From NCBI GenBank assembly GCA_963921425.1, contig OY992834.1, positions 28,210,669 to 28,274,668 on the forward strand: DNA of 64,000 nucleotides, written 5' to 3'. Numbering within the stretch: the first letter of the stretch is position 1; every line of letters starts with the position of its first letter. Origin of the DNA: Dryas octopetala (lineage: Eukaryota; Streptophyta; Magnoliopsida; Rosales; Rosaceae). Shown in pieces: positions 21,029 through 32,284 of the stretch. A program made the position numbers and the translations under genes. The notes beneath the pieces are model-generated. The model ran no database searches, was not told the DNA's origin, and was given only the letters and a program-made list of their open reading frames with translations.

Positions 21029-22470
21029 ACTTTATCTTTTAGAAATGATTAGGTTTGTTAGTAGAAGACAACATAACGCGTGAAATCAGAGACAAGCACA
21101 ACATGGCGAGCGAAGGGTGTGCATTGGCAAGCGATCAGTAGCCTTGGCGAGCGCTTGGTGGTGCTGGGCTTGGCGAGCGCCAGGTGGGCTTGGCGAGCGA
21201 TCGGTGGTTCTGGCGAAGGCTTGGCATCCCTGTTCTTCTAATATAGGATTCCTTCTTCCTTCCCTGATTGGTGCATGACATAAAATATTCATTAAAGCTC
21301 ACCAGTAAGCTGCATCCTATCCTCTGCTTCTATAAATAGAAGGCTTCACAGCAGTTCAGAGGGTCATCCACGATCAAACCAAAGCAGCCCAGAGCTCACC
21401 CAGTCATTAGAACCTGCCTACTCTCTCACACTTATCTTCTTCCTCTTTCAAGCAAACACAGAACACACACAATCAATCAAAGATAATCAGTCAAAATCAA
21501 TCTCAACAAATTAGCCCAAAGCTTATTACTCTCCCTCTTCCAAGCACAGCAACTCTCCCGATCCAAATCAGAATACGCATCCTCCTCTTCTCTCAACAAT
21601 CAAACAAACCCTCATGTTGCCTCAGCCAACAAAATACTCCTCCCCTTTCAGCAAAGACCCTCCTGAGTTTCTAAAACTCATCCTCTCTCAATTTCCCAGC
21701 TACTCAAACAATCTCTTAGTAACTCAAACCTCTCGAGTCTTCTCAGGTCCTTCACAAATTGCATGCTCACTTACCCAAAAAAACCTGTATTCTCACCAAA
21801 CAGTTTGCCTAGTTCACTGAGTTCATCACCAAGTTCTGCAAGCACACTGAATTCATCAAATTCACAAATAGCTCTTGTCAGAGCTATTTTTCTTGTATTT
21901 AAGATAATTCAAGCAATCCTTGTTTTATCTTTTTGTTAGCTCTGTCGAGGTACATCTGTCTTGGTATAATTTTTCTTGTGACAGTATAATCATATATATT
22001 TGTCATAAGAGGTTTGTTTGTATTTCCAATTCCCCATTTCAATTAAGCATGGTGTGAATTTTCTTTTAGATTATTAATAATATTTTGCTATATATTGTTA
22101 ATAATTGTATTTCTTGCCGAGAGTACGACATTTACTATAAAAAGTCCTTGTGGAACAAGGCATAAAAAAGAACCCAGGCCAAGAAAGTTGTTCCTCGCTT
22201 GGTCGTACAATCGACTGATCAGAAAGTCAAATCCCGACGTGCAAATCAAATCGATCAATATTAAATTAAGGAGAATGGTCTCTCGGTCAAAATTGGTTTA
22301 ATAATGGCATCTTGGCCAAAACTGGTTTAATAAACAATATCATTCACACCAAACTCAACGAAATAGCTCTTAGGCCAGTTTGAGTTTGATCCATTTCTGT
22401 ATCCGGCCTTTGGGTCGAGAACAATGGCACGCCCGCAACACAATCACTAAATCATAAAGAGTACTACATT
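21029..22470 (+). repeat. LTR-like stretch of an unclassified retroelement
   Basis: Contains repeated TTGGCGAGCG motifs (21100-21230), a strong TATA box (CTATAAATAGAAGG, about 21330), a CA-rich leader, and after about 22165 blocks shared with 5670-5790 (AACCCAGGCCAAGAAAG, then GTACAATCGACTGATCAG and TGGCACGCC at 22428). The layout is like an LTR promoter plus leader with a primer-site-like end, but no gag or pol frame follows. It is probably an LTR or non-coding derivative. Confidence 0.45.
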
Positions 22471-22485
22471 GTTACTCATTCAAGG

Positions 22486-24251
22486 TAGGGGTCACCAAAA
22501 AGCCCAAGGCTTGAAGCCCACCCAAAGCCCGCCCGGTCCATTGGGCCCAAAGCCTAATTTGGCTCGAAATTTGGGTAGGGCCAGGCCGGGCCGAATAGTC
22601 ATTGGGTTGGGTTTGGGCCATCCCCTTGAAGCCCACGGGCCGCCGGAAGCCTGGCCCGCTTAGGCCTGCTCGAAGCCCGCTCGCTTAGGCCGGCCCAAAG
22701 CCTATTTACACACAATATATCTTCAATAAAAAAATATAGGATTTTGGTTATGTTGTGAATTGAACATGAGACCTCATGGAACAAACTTCAACTCTCAACC
22801 AACTGAGCTGACTAGTTTATTTGTCTAATTGGTGAATAAAAACATATTTAATAGGTTTTTAATTTGTATACTCTAATAAATTATTAATATGCTTATTAAG
22901 TTATTATATAATACTATAATCATATAATGTTAGTAAATAGTAATAGTGTAAACTGTGTAATACCATAAATAATAAACTTTTAAAATTATATACAACATTA
23001 CAAATTTACAACTATAGTTATTAAAGTTATTGTAATAAACTTTTATAATACAACTATAATTAAAGTTATTAAACCACGATCGTTCATTAATTCAACGATC
23101 TGAGCTATTCATTTGATATGTTGATAGTCAAAAATCATCCTTACAAAAAATCGGCCAAATAGGAATTCATCTACCCATTCGAATGTTTGATTATCATTAG
23201 AAAATTCACGATCATTCATTAATTCGATCACCGTGACGTCACTTTTACATCTCCGATTGAGCTAATTTTTTGCAAGGATTCTTTTTGAGTGGGGAACTAA
23301 AGTTTGAACGGTTCGGATTGTTGAAAACACGATCGAAATGTGAACTTCTACATATAAATACACTTGAGTATAATTCTAATAACTTTCTCATTGAAACCTT
23401 GTTGTTTTCATAATTATGAAGACCACAACGTGATTTCAACAATCTGACCCGTTCATTTTCTATGTTCATAGTCAAAGATCATCCTTACAAAAAATCGGTC
23501 AAATCTAAATTCATCTACCCATTCGATCATCATTAGAAAAACCATGATCGTTCATTAATTCAACCACTGTTATGTCACTTTTACATCTCCGATTGAACTA
23601 ATTTTTTGCACGAATTATCTTTGAGTGAGGAACTAAAATTTGAACGGTTCGGATCATTGAAAACACAATTGCATCATTTGTTTATAAAAATATGTAATAA
23701 AATATATAATAAAACATATGTACATTTATGTTTTATTATAGTTGTAATGTTGTATATAATTTTAAAAGTTTATTATTTATGGTATTATACTATTACTAAC
23801 ATAATAGTATTATATAATAACTTAGTAAGCATATTAATAATTTATTGAAGTAAACAAACAAAAGAGCTATTAAAAATGTTATGATTCACAAACTTGACAA
23901 ATAAATTAGTCAGCTCAGTTAATTGAGAGTTGAAGCTTGTTATGTGAGGTCTCATGTTCAAATCACAATATAGCCAAAATCCTATATTTTTTTATTGAAG
24001 ATATATATGTGTCTAAATAGGTTTTGGGCCCATTCTGGGCCGCCCGTTAAGGCCTAGCCCGGCCCGGCCCTCTAAGCCCGCAAGCCAAAGCCCGATGGGC
24101 AGGCCTTGGGCTTGTGTATTAAAGCCCAAGTCCAGCCCGGTCCGGCCTGGCCCGAAAGCCTTATTGGGCTCCTATAATTCAAGCCCGAGTCCGGCCCAAA
24201 CTCGAAAAATTTGGGCCAGGCTAGCCCGGCTCGGCCCATTGCCAACCCTTA
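22486..24251. mobile_element. hAT-like foldback element (1.77 kb)
   Basis: Flanked by the exact 8-base duplication ATTCAAGG (22478-22485 and 24252-24259), the size typical of hAT elements. Ends: TAGGGGTCACCAAAAAGCCC and, from the other strand, TAAGGGTTGGCAATGGGCC. The arms (about 22486-22995 and 23755-24251) are inverted copies with GGGCCGGGCC-rich outer parts and a tRNA-like segment (22754-22812 minus; 23911-23967 plus). The middle (about 23060-23690) contains two further copies of the palindromic MITE core found elsewhere. No transposase. Confidence 0.8.
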
Positions 24252-24284
24252 ATTCAAGGTTCTCGAGGCCCAGGCCTGAAGAAT

Positions 24285-24768
24285 TTTGAGGGTAACACAA
24301 CTATATCCCATTTTGCAATTGAGGATGTTACATTCATTTTGTTCCAATTAAAAACCATAATTTTCAACTTGTCTCAATTAAGGATTTTTCGTCAACTTTG
24401 TTATGACTTCCGTAAAAATTTTCTATTTTAGGGGTAAAGACATCTACTCACCTAAAAAATAATTATAATAAAATAATACCATAAAATTATAAAAATTTCA
24501 AAAATAAAACTAAAAGAAAAATAATGAGGAAACTCTCTCACCCTCACCCTACCTCTCCGACCACCAACAGGCCCCCACCGCCGGTGACCCCCTCTGCAGC
24601 ATTTCTCTCTCACTTTGTTTCTTTGTTTCTCTCTTTCTCTCACTCCATTTCTGTTTCTATTGCCGCACCCATTTTGGGTAGCTTTGATGATGGTTTATAA
24701 TCATTGAGCATGAATTTGGATTAATGGGTATGTTAAATTTTGGTTATAATGGATTTGCTTCATATTTA

Positions 24769-24819
<51 letters not shown>

Positions 24820-25110
24820 CAATGGGGTCGTCGGCGCAAAGAATGGGGTCACTGGCGATGGGGCTTGCTGGTAGCCGAAGAGGGGTGGGAGGTGTGGTGG
24901 GGACGGGGAAGGCCAAGGTGGGGCTATGGTTTCTGCATCTTTTTTCTTTTACTTTTTTAAAGTTTTATTTTCATAACTACTTTTCAATGTGATGCAAAAG
25001 ATGATTTTATCCTGAAAATTTGATCACGTGATCAATTTTTAACAAAAGTTAAGATAAAGTTGACGAAAAACCCTTAATTGAGACTTAAAATTGAGGTATA
25101 GTTCCCCTAG
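24285..25110. mobile_element. Foldback element of about 0.8 kb
   Basis: Left (24292-24420) and right (24985-25110) parts are inverted copies around the CTCAATTAAGGRTTTTTCGT block. Inner GC-rich parts (24540-24600 and 24835-24905) also pair (for example GGTGACCCC). A (GA)n microsatellite lies in the loop. No coding gene is recognised; short frames here are purine- or pyrimidine-rich. Confidence 0.6.
24771..24814. repeat. (GA)n microsatellite
   Basis: About 22 uninterrupted GA units. Confidence 0.95.
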
Positions 25111-25691
25111 AATAATTATGAGCAGTAAAGAGTGCAGTCTGAGATGCATCCATATTCGAGGAATGAGAGAGTTGAGACTCGAATGAGAGAAGACGAGACA
25201 GAAGGTTCAAAAACAATGGAAGCGGAGGAAAATTAATTAGGGCAATGACCATCATGCTATATTTGGATCCCGAACAACGAATAACGGCGGTAACAAGATT
25301 AGTGTTGGAGACAAATTCATTAGTTGATAGTAGCAAGCGCATCAGCCATGGCCTCAAGAAGATACCCATAGATAGTTTTGGAACCCTTGGTCATGCCTAC
25401 AAGGAGAAACCTCATAGTCACAAAGTTGGCGATGAATCACTGCGCAAAGTGTTGATTGAGACAATCCCATACATCGATCCTTGGAAGAAGAAAGTCCAAT
25501 GGTGAGAGTAAGGATGGACTTGGATTGTGTAGAGGTGATGTAACTCAGCACTAGTTGATCCTTTTGGTATACCAAGAGAGATAAGCATGGTTGGGAGTTG
25601 GTGCAGTGTTCGTAGCAGAAGTAGGAAAGGTTGCAGAGGGAGCAGCATAAGAACCATCCACCATATTTCCAGACATCGTGTCCTACCAAAA
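25111..25691 (-). pseudogene. Decayed copia gag, downstream part
   Basis: Minus-strand pieces in different frames match plant copia gag: VGHDVWKY next to the insertion, then LVLSYITST, then the SKYSMMVIALINFPPLP block and LLSFESQLSHSSN...ASQTALFTAHN near 25130. The frame shifts at least twice, so the gene is dead. It continues into the piece at 32067-32187 across CACTA element 2, and gag ends abruptly near 25110 where the foldback element begins. No pol is left. Confidence 0.8.
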
Positions 25692-26040
25692 AGGCACTAC
25701 TAGGAAGTACCCCATTAGATATCACTACATAGATATCAGTTTTAACAAAATTGATATAGTAGAAGTTTTTTATATCAGTTAGATTTTTAGTTTTTTAAAA
25801 CTGATTTCTAAATGCATTTATATATCGCCACATTTTTAAATTTGATATCTAATTTTTCGGTATAAGTTATTATTCTGTAAAAACCGATATCTAAATCCTT
25901 ACTGATATCTTTGTTTCAGCTAAAAAAACTAAAATAAAAATTTGAAGACTATTACTTAAATTTTTGGACTAATTTCCCAATACTTGAACCCGATACCCTC
26001 CTCTCTAAACACAAACACTCTCAAACTTTACTCACCCCAA

Positions 26041-27794
26041 GCTCTCTCTCTCTCACACCCTCACTGATCGAGACCACACTCACCACCCTCGTTCTCTTCA
26101 ACCTCCGAATCCAATCCCAGAGACAGAGATCGACATAGACAGATGGAGAGAGAGAAGAATAGCCATGGACGATAGCTGTGCGGTGTGCGGTCTACTCCCC
26201 CTGCGTCGCTCACCTTCGCTTCATCTGCCAAGACCACCGATGCTTCATCTTCAAGTCCGAGCCAGCGAAAGAGAAAGAGAGCCGTTGCGTCGCCGTTCTC
26301 ACAGTCCTTGTCATCGTCGCGTCGTTGACCTTGGCGATGACGTCGGCCCTCAAGAGCTTTCTCTGCCTCGCTCATCGTCTTGGGTTGCAGTCGAAAGGTA
26401 AGATTAGTCATCTCGATCCCCTGGGTTCTCTCTTTCTCTCTGTCCTCGATCTTCTCTCTATCTCATGCTGGGTTCTTTCTTTCTCTCTGTCCTCTTCTCT
26501 CTTTACTGAAATTAGGGTTTCCAAATTGGGGTTTTCTGTTTGTTTAGGTTTTTCTTAAAATTAGGGTTTTTCCCGGTGGTATTTGAGGAGGTTGAAGATC
26601 TTGTTTTGGGATTTTTAACAGAAAGCAACTGGTCGGAGGTAAGAAGAGAGATTGGGTGTTGGCATCTTTAATTGTGGTAGCGTTGGGGCTGACAATTACA
26701 ACTTTGAGTGATTTTAATCTGCAAGAAATAGAACCTATATAGTACCTAGCTAGAAGAGAGAGAGTCAGAGAGAAGGTTACAAGCTGTTGGATATTGATTT
26801 TAACTTGTTCAATACAAATATTAGTCTGCCATGATATCTACCATTCTGCTAGTTTACAGGATGCATTCTTGAGAGATGGCAGGCTTGAAACTATGGAGTA
26901 CAAGTAGCACCATACTTATAGACTTTTCAACTGACTCTAGTTTTCATGAGAATTCGGTTATACTTGGTTGAGTGTTTCTGTAAACTGTGTTCTGGCTATA
27001 GTTTTGTGAGTTTGATAAGCTAATATACATTATTGAAGTTATTAATACTGTGTTTCTAGGCCCCTGAATTGCACATGGAAATCCATAAGCATGGTTTTGG
27101 TCAACAGGCGATGGGAGCTGCTGCTGGACCTTCCACTTCATCGGGTGCAAAGGTGAATTGGAAATCTCATGGTTCTCTTTTTCTTGACATTTTGTTCTTT
27201 TTGTTTCTGGTTTTCTTTTCTAAATGATATTAGTCTTTGCCAATTTAATTATTTTTATTTTGTGTGTTTATGAATTCATGGAATCATGGATGTAGGCTGT
27301 GTGGCTGATATGTAGTTGATGAAAGATTAACTTCAGTGCATTGCATTTGCAGTTACATATGGTTCAACTCAAATGCTTTTTGAATACCAAGCAATGTGAC
27401 AGATAGCATGCCAATATCTTATTTTTTAAAGATAAATGAGTTCTTGTGGCCAAAAAAAAAAAAAAAGAGTTCACATGAGTGGTACCAAATATGAAACACC
27501 ACTTGGTATCCAAATTTGGGATTTATTTTAGTGCTTGTAGAATTTCTGATTTTTTACATGTAACATGCTTGAAGTTTAATTATGTACAGCAGTCTGTCTC
27601 TGTGTTCTTATATTATGGTTAGTTTCTTCATCTGTTGATGAATTATTACTGTTTCCCCTTCTCTACAGGCTACAAAGAAAAAGAAGAGCAGTGATCTCAA
27701 GTATGACATATTTGGTTGGATAATCCTTGCTGTTGGAATTGTCGCTTGGGTAGGATTTGCAAAATCCCATGTGCCTCCCCCACCTCCGCGGTGA
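26041..27794 (+). CDS. Small single-pass membrane protein gene inside CACTA element 2 (67 aa)
   Basis: Coding exons 27075-27152 (26 codons) and 27669-27794 (41 codons and stop) join in frame across an intron that begins GTGAAT and ends TTCTCTACAG. Upstream, a GC-rich 5' region (26041-26395) ends in AAAG/GTAAG, and an acceptor TTTCTAG at 27057-27059 opens the ATG exon, so a leader intron is likely; a tiny exon 26622-26638 is possible. The protein has a soluble Gly/Ala/Ser N part, a KKKKSSD patch, a single TM segment ([17 protein letters not shown]) and a PPPPPR tail. I cannot name the family. All splice sites and the frame are intact, so the copy could be expressed. It may be a transduplicated host gene or the only copy; the sequence does not say. 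Confidence 0.6.
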
Positions 27795-28401
27795 GCATAG
27801 CATTTGGTTGGTCTTAATCTTTGGCCCTCTGGAAGGCAGTTTGGAGATTAATCATTCATCAGCAGGTGGAATTCATGTGAAATTGATTCATATTTGGCTG
27901 ACCATCCATAAGTTAACCCGGTGGTCTCTGTCTCTGTCTCTCTGTCTCTCTCTCTCTCTATCTATATCTATCTATTTATCTATCTATCTTGCACTTGCAC
28001 ATGGATCCAACAAACAGAACTCTGCTCTCTCAAAACTCCTTACCTACTCTTGAAGTCCTACTTGGAATTTTGAAGTTTTTGTTTGCCTAAACTATCCAAT
28101 TCACATGAGTCTTGTCAATTGATTAATTATTGATATTAATATATATTGATTAATTATTGATATGTATATATAATAAATATATATACATAGATAATACTTG
28201 CCTACAGTTTCCAAGAGCTTTCCTACCATTCATTGTTGATATTATTTTATACTGTTAATAGTGTTCCCTGTTTAGTTCTTGTAAATTACCAACTAGATCT
28301 GTTTATGTTAATTATTTTGGCACCTCTTTGATGTTGCTCTAATTTTCTTGAAGCTTCCTCATCCTCTTACTGACTTGTTAATTAATTTCCTTGTTTTAAG
28401 G

Positions 28402-28520
28402 CTTCAAGGTTGAGAAACACATAATTGAAATAAAAGCAACTGAAGCAGAGTTTGCTAGAAGGAGAGAAGCTAGTGAGTTAGAAGTTGAAGCTAGGACAAA
28501 TGAGATTTCCTACATAAAAT
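28402..28520 (+). pseudogene. Exon-like charged fragment in CACTA element 2
   Basis: After a TTGTTTTAAG acceptor, an open stretch encodes a highly charged helix (EIKATEAEFARRREASELEV in part) and then runs into a poly-T tract. I do not recognise it. It could be a captured coiled-coil exon. Confidence 0.3.
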
Positions 28521-28956
28521 GTTTTTTTTTTTTTTTTTTTTAAAAGCTAGCATTTCTCAAACAGTAATTGGATTAAGGTTTCAATATAGACTTTGCTGCA
28601 GTTTCCACCTAATTTGGTTGCAGATCCAAAATATTTGATGAGTGGGCATATTAAAATTTGTCCTATATACAAGAAAGTAAGAAACTCATTGCAGCAAGAC
28701 TTAGAATATATATGGGTGTACTATTAAAGTTCCTTATCTTAACATTAGTTTGTAGGGATATATTTGTATATAATACAATGAATATAAACCACCTTATATA
28801 TGATATTCATTTGTGGATGGCTTAGCAGAGACAAAGATGGAAGAGTTCATGTTATTTCCACAAGATGCAGCTTAATTAATTAGGAGTGGTTATTCTAAAA
28901 TATGTAGATTGCAGCAATCATATGTTCCAGATTACTTGAAACATGTGGAGGTGCAT

Positions 28957-29001
<45 letters not shown>
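28957..29001. repeat. (CT)n microsatellite
   Basis: About 22 CT units inside CACTA element 2. The homologous position of CACTA element 1 has no such run. Confidence 0.95.
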
Positions 29002-29005
<4 letters not shown>

Positions 29006-30883
29006 CTCTATGTCTTGCATCTTTCTAGTCTGTTTGATTTCCAGTGCTCTCAATTAGCAGCAGATTTAGTAGATTGTGCTAGTAATCTTGTCACTAACAC
29101 ATGATAGGAAGATTACCCTGCATGACTGGAATTGAAAAATAAGTTTGTAAATATATGACTTCCTTAGAAAGTAAAGCAGTGATAAAATTGTAACTAAGTA
29201 AGACACTTGAACTTTCATGGCATTTATATAAATGAAGGTGAGCTTTTGTTTACTGTCCAAAGAGGTGTTGGATATGGAAGTGCAAGAGTGGCATGTCCAA
29301 TTTATATTGTTTGTACATAATGGTGTCATTTGTATAATATATATGTTTGTATATATTGTTTTCATTTATATCTAATTTAATATTAAAATGTTTTTAACTT
29401 CTAATTTTAGTTCTGTTTTTTTTTTTTATTCAAAGAAAATGATGTAAGCCAAGTCAATGTGCTAATTTGAACTTTACTCCTTCGAAAAGCTTTTTTATTT
29501 ATTGCTTGCTTATGTGCTAATTTGTGGGAAGAGTCTGGTTTTGGGCATCATTATGGGCGTTCTTACAAATCTGTTTGTTTCTATCAATTTGTGGGAAAGA
29601 GGTTCATCCAACCATCATTATGTGGATAATTTCTTACAAATCTGTTTGTTTCTATCAATATATGTAGGTTGCAGAGCACATGGTCTATCTCTCTCTCTCT
29701 CATCTTTCATCTCTCAGCCTTCTGAGTCCTATATTCTCAATGTGAAGGTTACTCTATGTTAAACATGGTATTATCTAGGATCTAGTTTCTGTTATGTCTT
29801 TTTAATCATTAATCTTTCTAGTTTTCTTGTTAAGATGGAATAATACTCCAGAGTCTAATTTGTTAATATGTTGGTATTATTTTTTGCAGGTTTAGGTAGA
29901 TAATCCTTGGCTCATGCTCCATTTTTTCTAATGCAAGTGGTATGCAAAAAGATTTTTGCATCCTAATGTTGTACGTAGTAGCATATGATTAATTATATTT
30001 AGACCAAGTGTTGCTGCCATTTCAATATTTGTAAACCGAGAGCTTGGAGGTAAGGCCCTAACCCTAGCTTGTATTATGCTCTTAGTTGGTTGTAATTGTG
30101 TGTTGTTGTGTGAAAAGGCCAAGCTTTTTGACAGAAAGGCTTTGATTTTCATGGAAACTACACAATCTGCCTACATTGCACAGTTTTGACCTTGTGTCAT
30201 ATTTCTGAAATTCTGAAGTGTTTGACAAGGCTTTTGAATTTGGTTTTTGGACCATTTAAACTAGACATCTCAACAATAATTTCAAGCTCTGAATCACTGA
30301 AATCCGATTTGAGATGTATTTTCTATGATTTTCTAAAATTGATTCTGTTTTACTAGAAAATGACAGTTTTACTACGCAGTGCATTATTACGAGTTTGGTT
30401 GCACCATTGTGATTTTGAGTAGTGCTTTTGACCTGATACTTATGGAACAAGTACTAGACATGTTCAAGAGTGTTTTAAATAAAAAATCTTATGAATTGAA
30501 GCTATGTTTGAATGATTTGGTACTTTGGGTCTAGTTTGTAGCATTCGACAGGTTTTGTTGGTTTTGATTTGGTGAAATTTACATGCATGAGTGATACATA
30601 ATTTGGGTAACAAATCTGATTTGAGTATTGGTTTGAGCTTTTGCATGTGTTGGCTGCCAATATGTAAATATTAATGCACTTTTTTATAATGTTTTCAGTG
30701 GAGTAATTCGAAGTACAAGCGGAGCGGTTACACATAAGAAAAATTTGATGAAATTTGAGTTGAATGGGTAGAGTTTGTTACCCTCAATAATATTTAGACT
30801 GACATGCATGTTGGTATAAATCTGGTACATGTTTTGAGCATTTTGTGGATATGATCGAGCTGTCCGAAAACTTTATATCTTGT

Positions 30884-31138
30884 ACGAGGATATAGCTGCA
30901 GTATTGAGGATGGAGGAACTTTCAGCAACCTGCATAGTTGTGTACATGAGGTCAGTGTACTCTTTGATTCATCTACATTGTTTTTTTTCCTCATAAACTG
31001 TTGTGATACAAATGGATGCTTGAAAATTTTTAGGTACCTGTACGATAGGCTTATCGAATCCAACATGGCTGAAATGGTTGGTCTTGTGGACCCAGCACGT
31101 GTCTCTGTGGGAATTGGAAATTCAGAGAATAGATCAAA
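30884..31138 (+). pseudogene. Remnant of CACTA-associated Ulp1-like protease
   Basis: Exon 30884-30950 (…LYEDIAAVLRMEELSATCIVVYM) joins in frame, phase 2, to exon 31034-31138 (YLYDRLIESNMAEMVGLVDP, then ARVSVGIGNSENRSK). The order of blocks (…LLR..EL…VW/Y-M-YLY-[DE]-xx…FVDP) resembles the region before the catalytic core of Ulp1-type proteases often found in plant CACTA elements. The catalytic His/Asp/Cys part is missing. It therefore looks like the internally deleted second gene of an autonomous parent. The assignment is by pattern, not by search. Confidence 0.5.
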
Positions 31139-32069
31139 GTACCTAGTGTGCATCATTTAGAACTAGCCATGCCTTATATTTTGTGCAGATTTTTGAAGTT
31201 TCTTAGGGGGGTTAAAAATGGATTAGCTAGCTAGGGTTATCCCTACTTGTTGAGGGATTTGTAATTTATTTTTGTTAACTTGAATATGGTTGAAATTGGA
31301 TGTTGGAAATATTGTATGAGAATGTTGGATGAAATTGATTGAAGCATTTAAATTGCACAAATTGGATGGTGCATGTTCGAATTTTTATATCAAATATTTG
31401 ACAGGAAAAACTGATATCTAACAATCCATTTTAATTTTGTTTTTTTTTAATTAAAAAACATTTACAATATCCGTTCAATACTGATATCTAATGTCTTAAA
31501 TCTGATATTTATACAGGCATATACATCGAAAAAAAAAATAATAGCGATATCTAATATAATTTTTATATCACATGGTAGCTCAAACATGATGTTTAAAAGA
31601 CTTATAATATCTGAAACAACGGACAAACAGATATCTAATCTATACAGATATATCGGTTTTATTTAAAACTCTGATGTGTTAACAATATTAAATATCGCTT
31701 TAATAAAAAAAGTGATGTAACAACTTACCAAACATAGCTTTTGCTGAGTTTACAATATCGAAAAATATAACCAAACCGATATATAATATACACTTTAATG
31801 TCAGTTTTTAAAAAACTAATGATATTGAAAGTACATTACATATCGGAATCCATTCATATAGATAGCGGAAACTTAAAAATTCGATATATATTATGTATTA
31901 ACAATATCGGAAATTCAACAAATAGGATGTCTAAGTTTTTATAAACATCGGGTAAAAACCGATATTGAAAATAGGGTACATTAGATATCACGTCTGCCCT
32001 TATCGGTCGCAAACCTAATAGACATCAGTGTTCCACTGATCTCTAATGGGGTACTTCCTAGTAGTGAGG

Positions 32070-32187
32070 GTTTGATCTGACTCTGCCAAAGAAGGTAGTT
32101 GGAGTCAGTCAAACGAAAAAAGTGTGCCACATTTGGTCCATGAAGAAAGAATGGTGCCACCATAGGAGTTGATGCAGCAGAAGACAT
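32070..32187 (-). pseudogene. Copia gag, N-terminal part, split by CACTA element 2
   Basis: ATG at 32187-32185 on the minus strand opens a copia gag with the LTDSNYLLWQSQIKP block that is typical near the N terminus. The frame is intact up to the CACTA insertion. The primer-binding site lies 85 bases upstream. Removal of the CACTA element and one AGG copy continues the frame into VGHDVWKY at about 25670. Confidence 0.85.
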
Positions 32188-32272
32188 GGTGTGTGTAGGG
32201 TAAAGGTTGCGACACAAATAGAGAGAAGAACGAGGTAGGCAGAACAAAAAAAAAATCAATGATGCCCTAAGG

Positions 32273-32284
32273 GCTCTGATACCA
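32273..32284 (-). promoter_or_regulatory. Copia primer-binding site (tRNA-iMet type)
   Basis: TGGTATCAGAGC on the minus strand, directly abutting the CA end of the LTR at 32285. Confidence 0.88.

Larger units (their letters stand above)
25695..32066. mobile_element. CACTA element 2 (6.4 kb) with a captured gene and Ulp1-like remnant
   Basis: Ends: CACTACTAGGAAGTACCCCA at 25695 and the same sequence on the opposite strand at 32066. Target duplication AGG (25692-25694, 32067-32069). The subterminal 300 (left) and 650 (right) bases are crowded with ATATCAG/GATATC-type repeats. No transposase is found. The interior holds a multi-exon small membrane protein gene (26040-27794), a stretch homologous to CACTA element 1 in inverted orientation (28690-29480), and two exons of a Ulp1-like protease (30884-31138). 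It sits within copia gag, and removing it with one target copy rejoins the gag reading frame. Confidence 0.92.

Noticed and set aside
22754-23967. tRNA genes on either strand in the hAT-like foldback
   Set aside because: Only box A- and box B-like parts match; the acceptor stem and anticodon arm do not close, so these are tRNA-derived at most.
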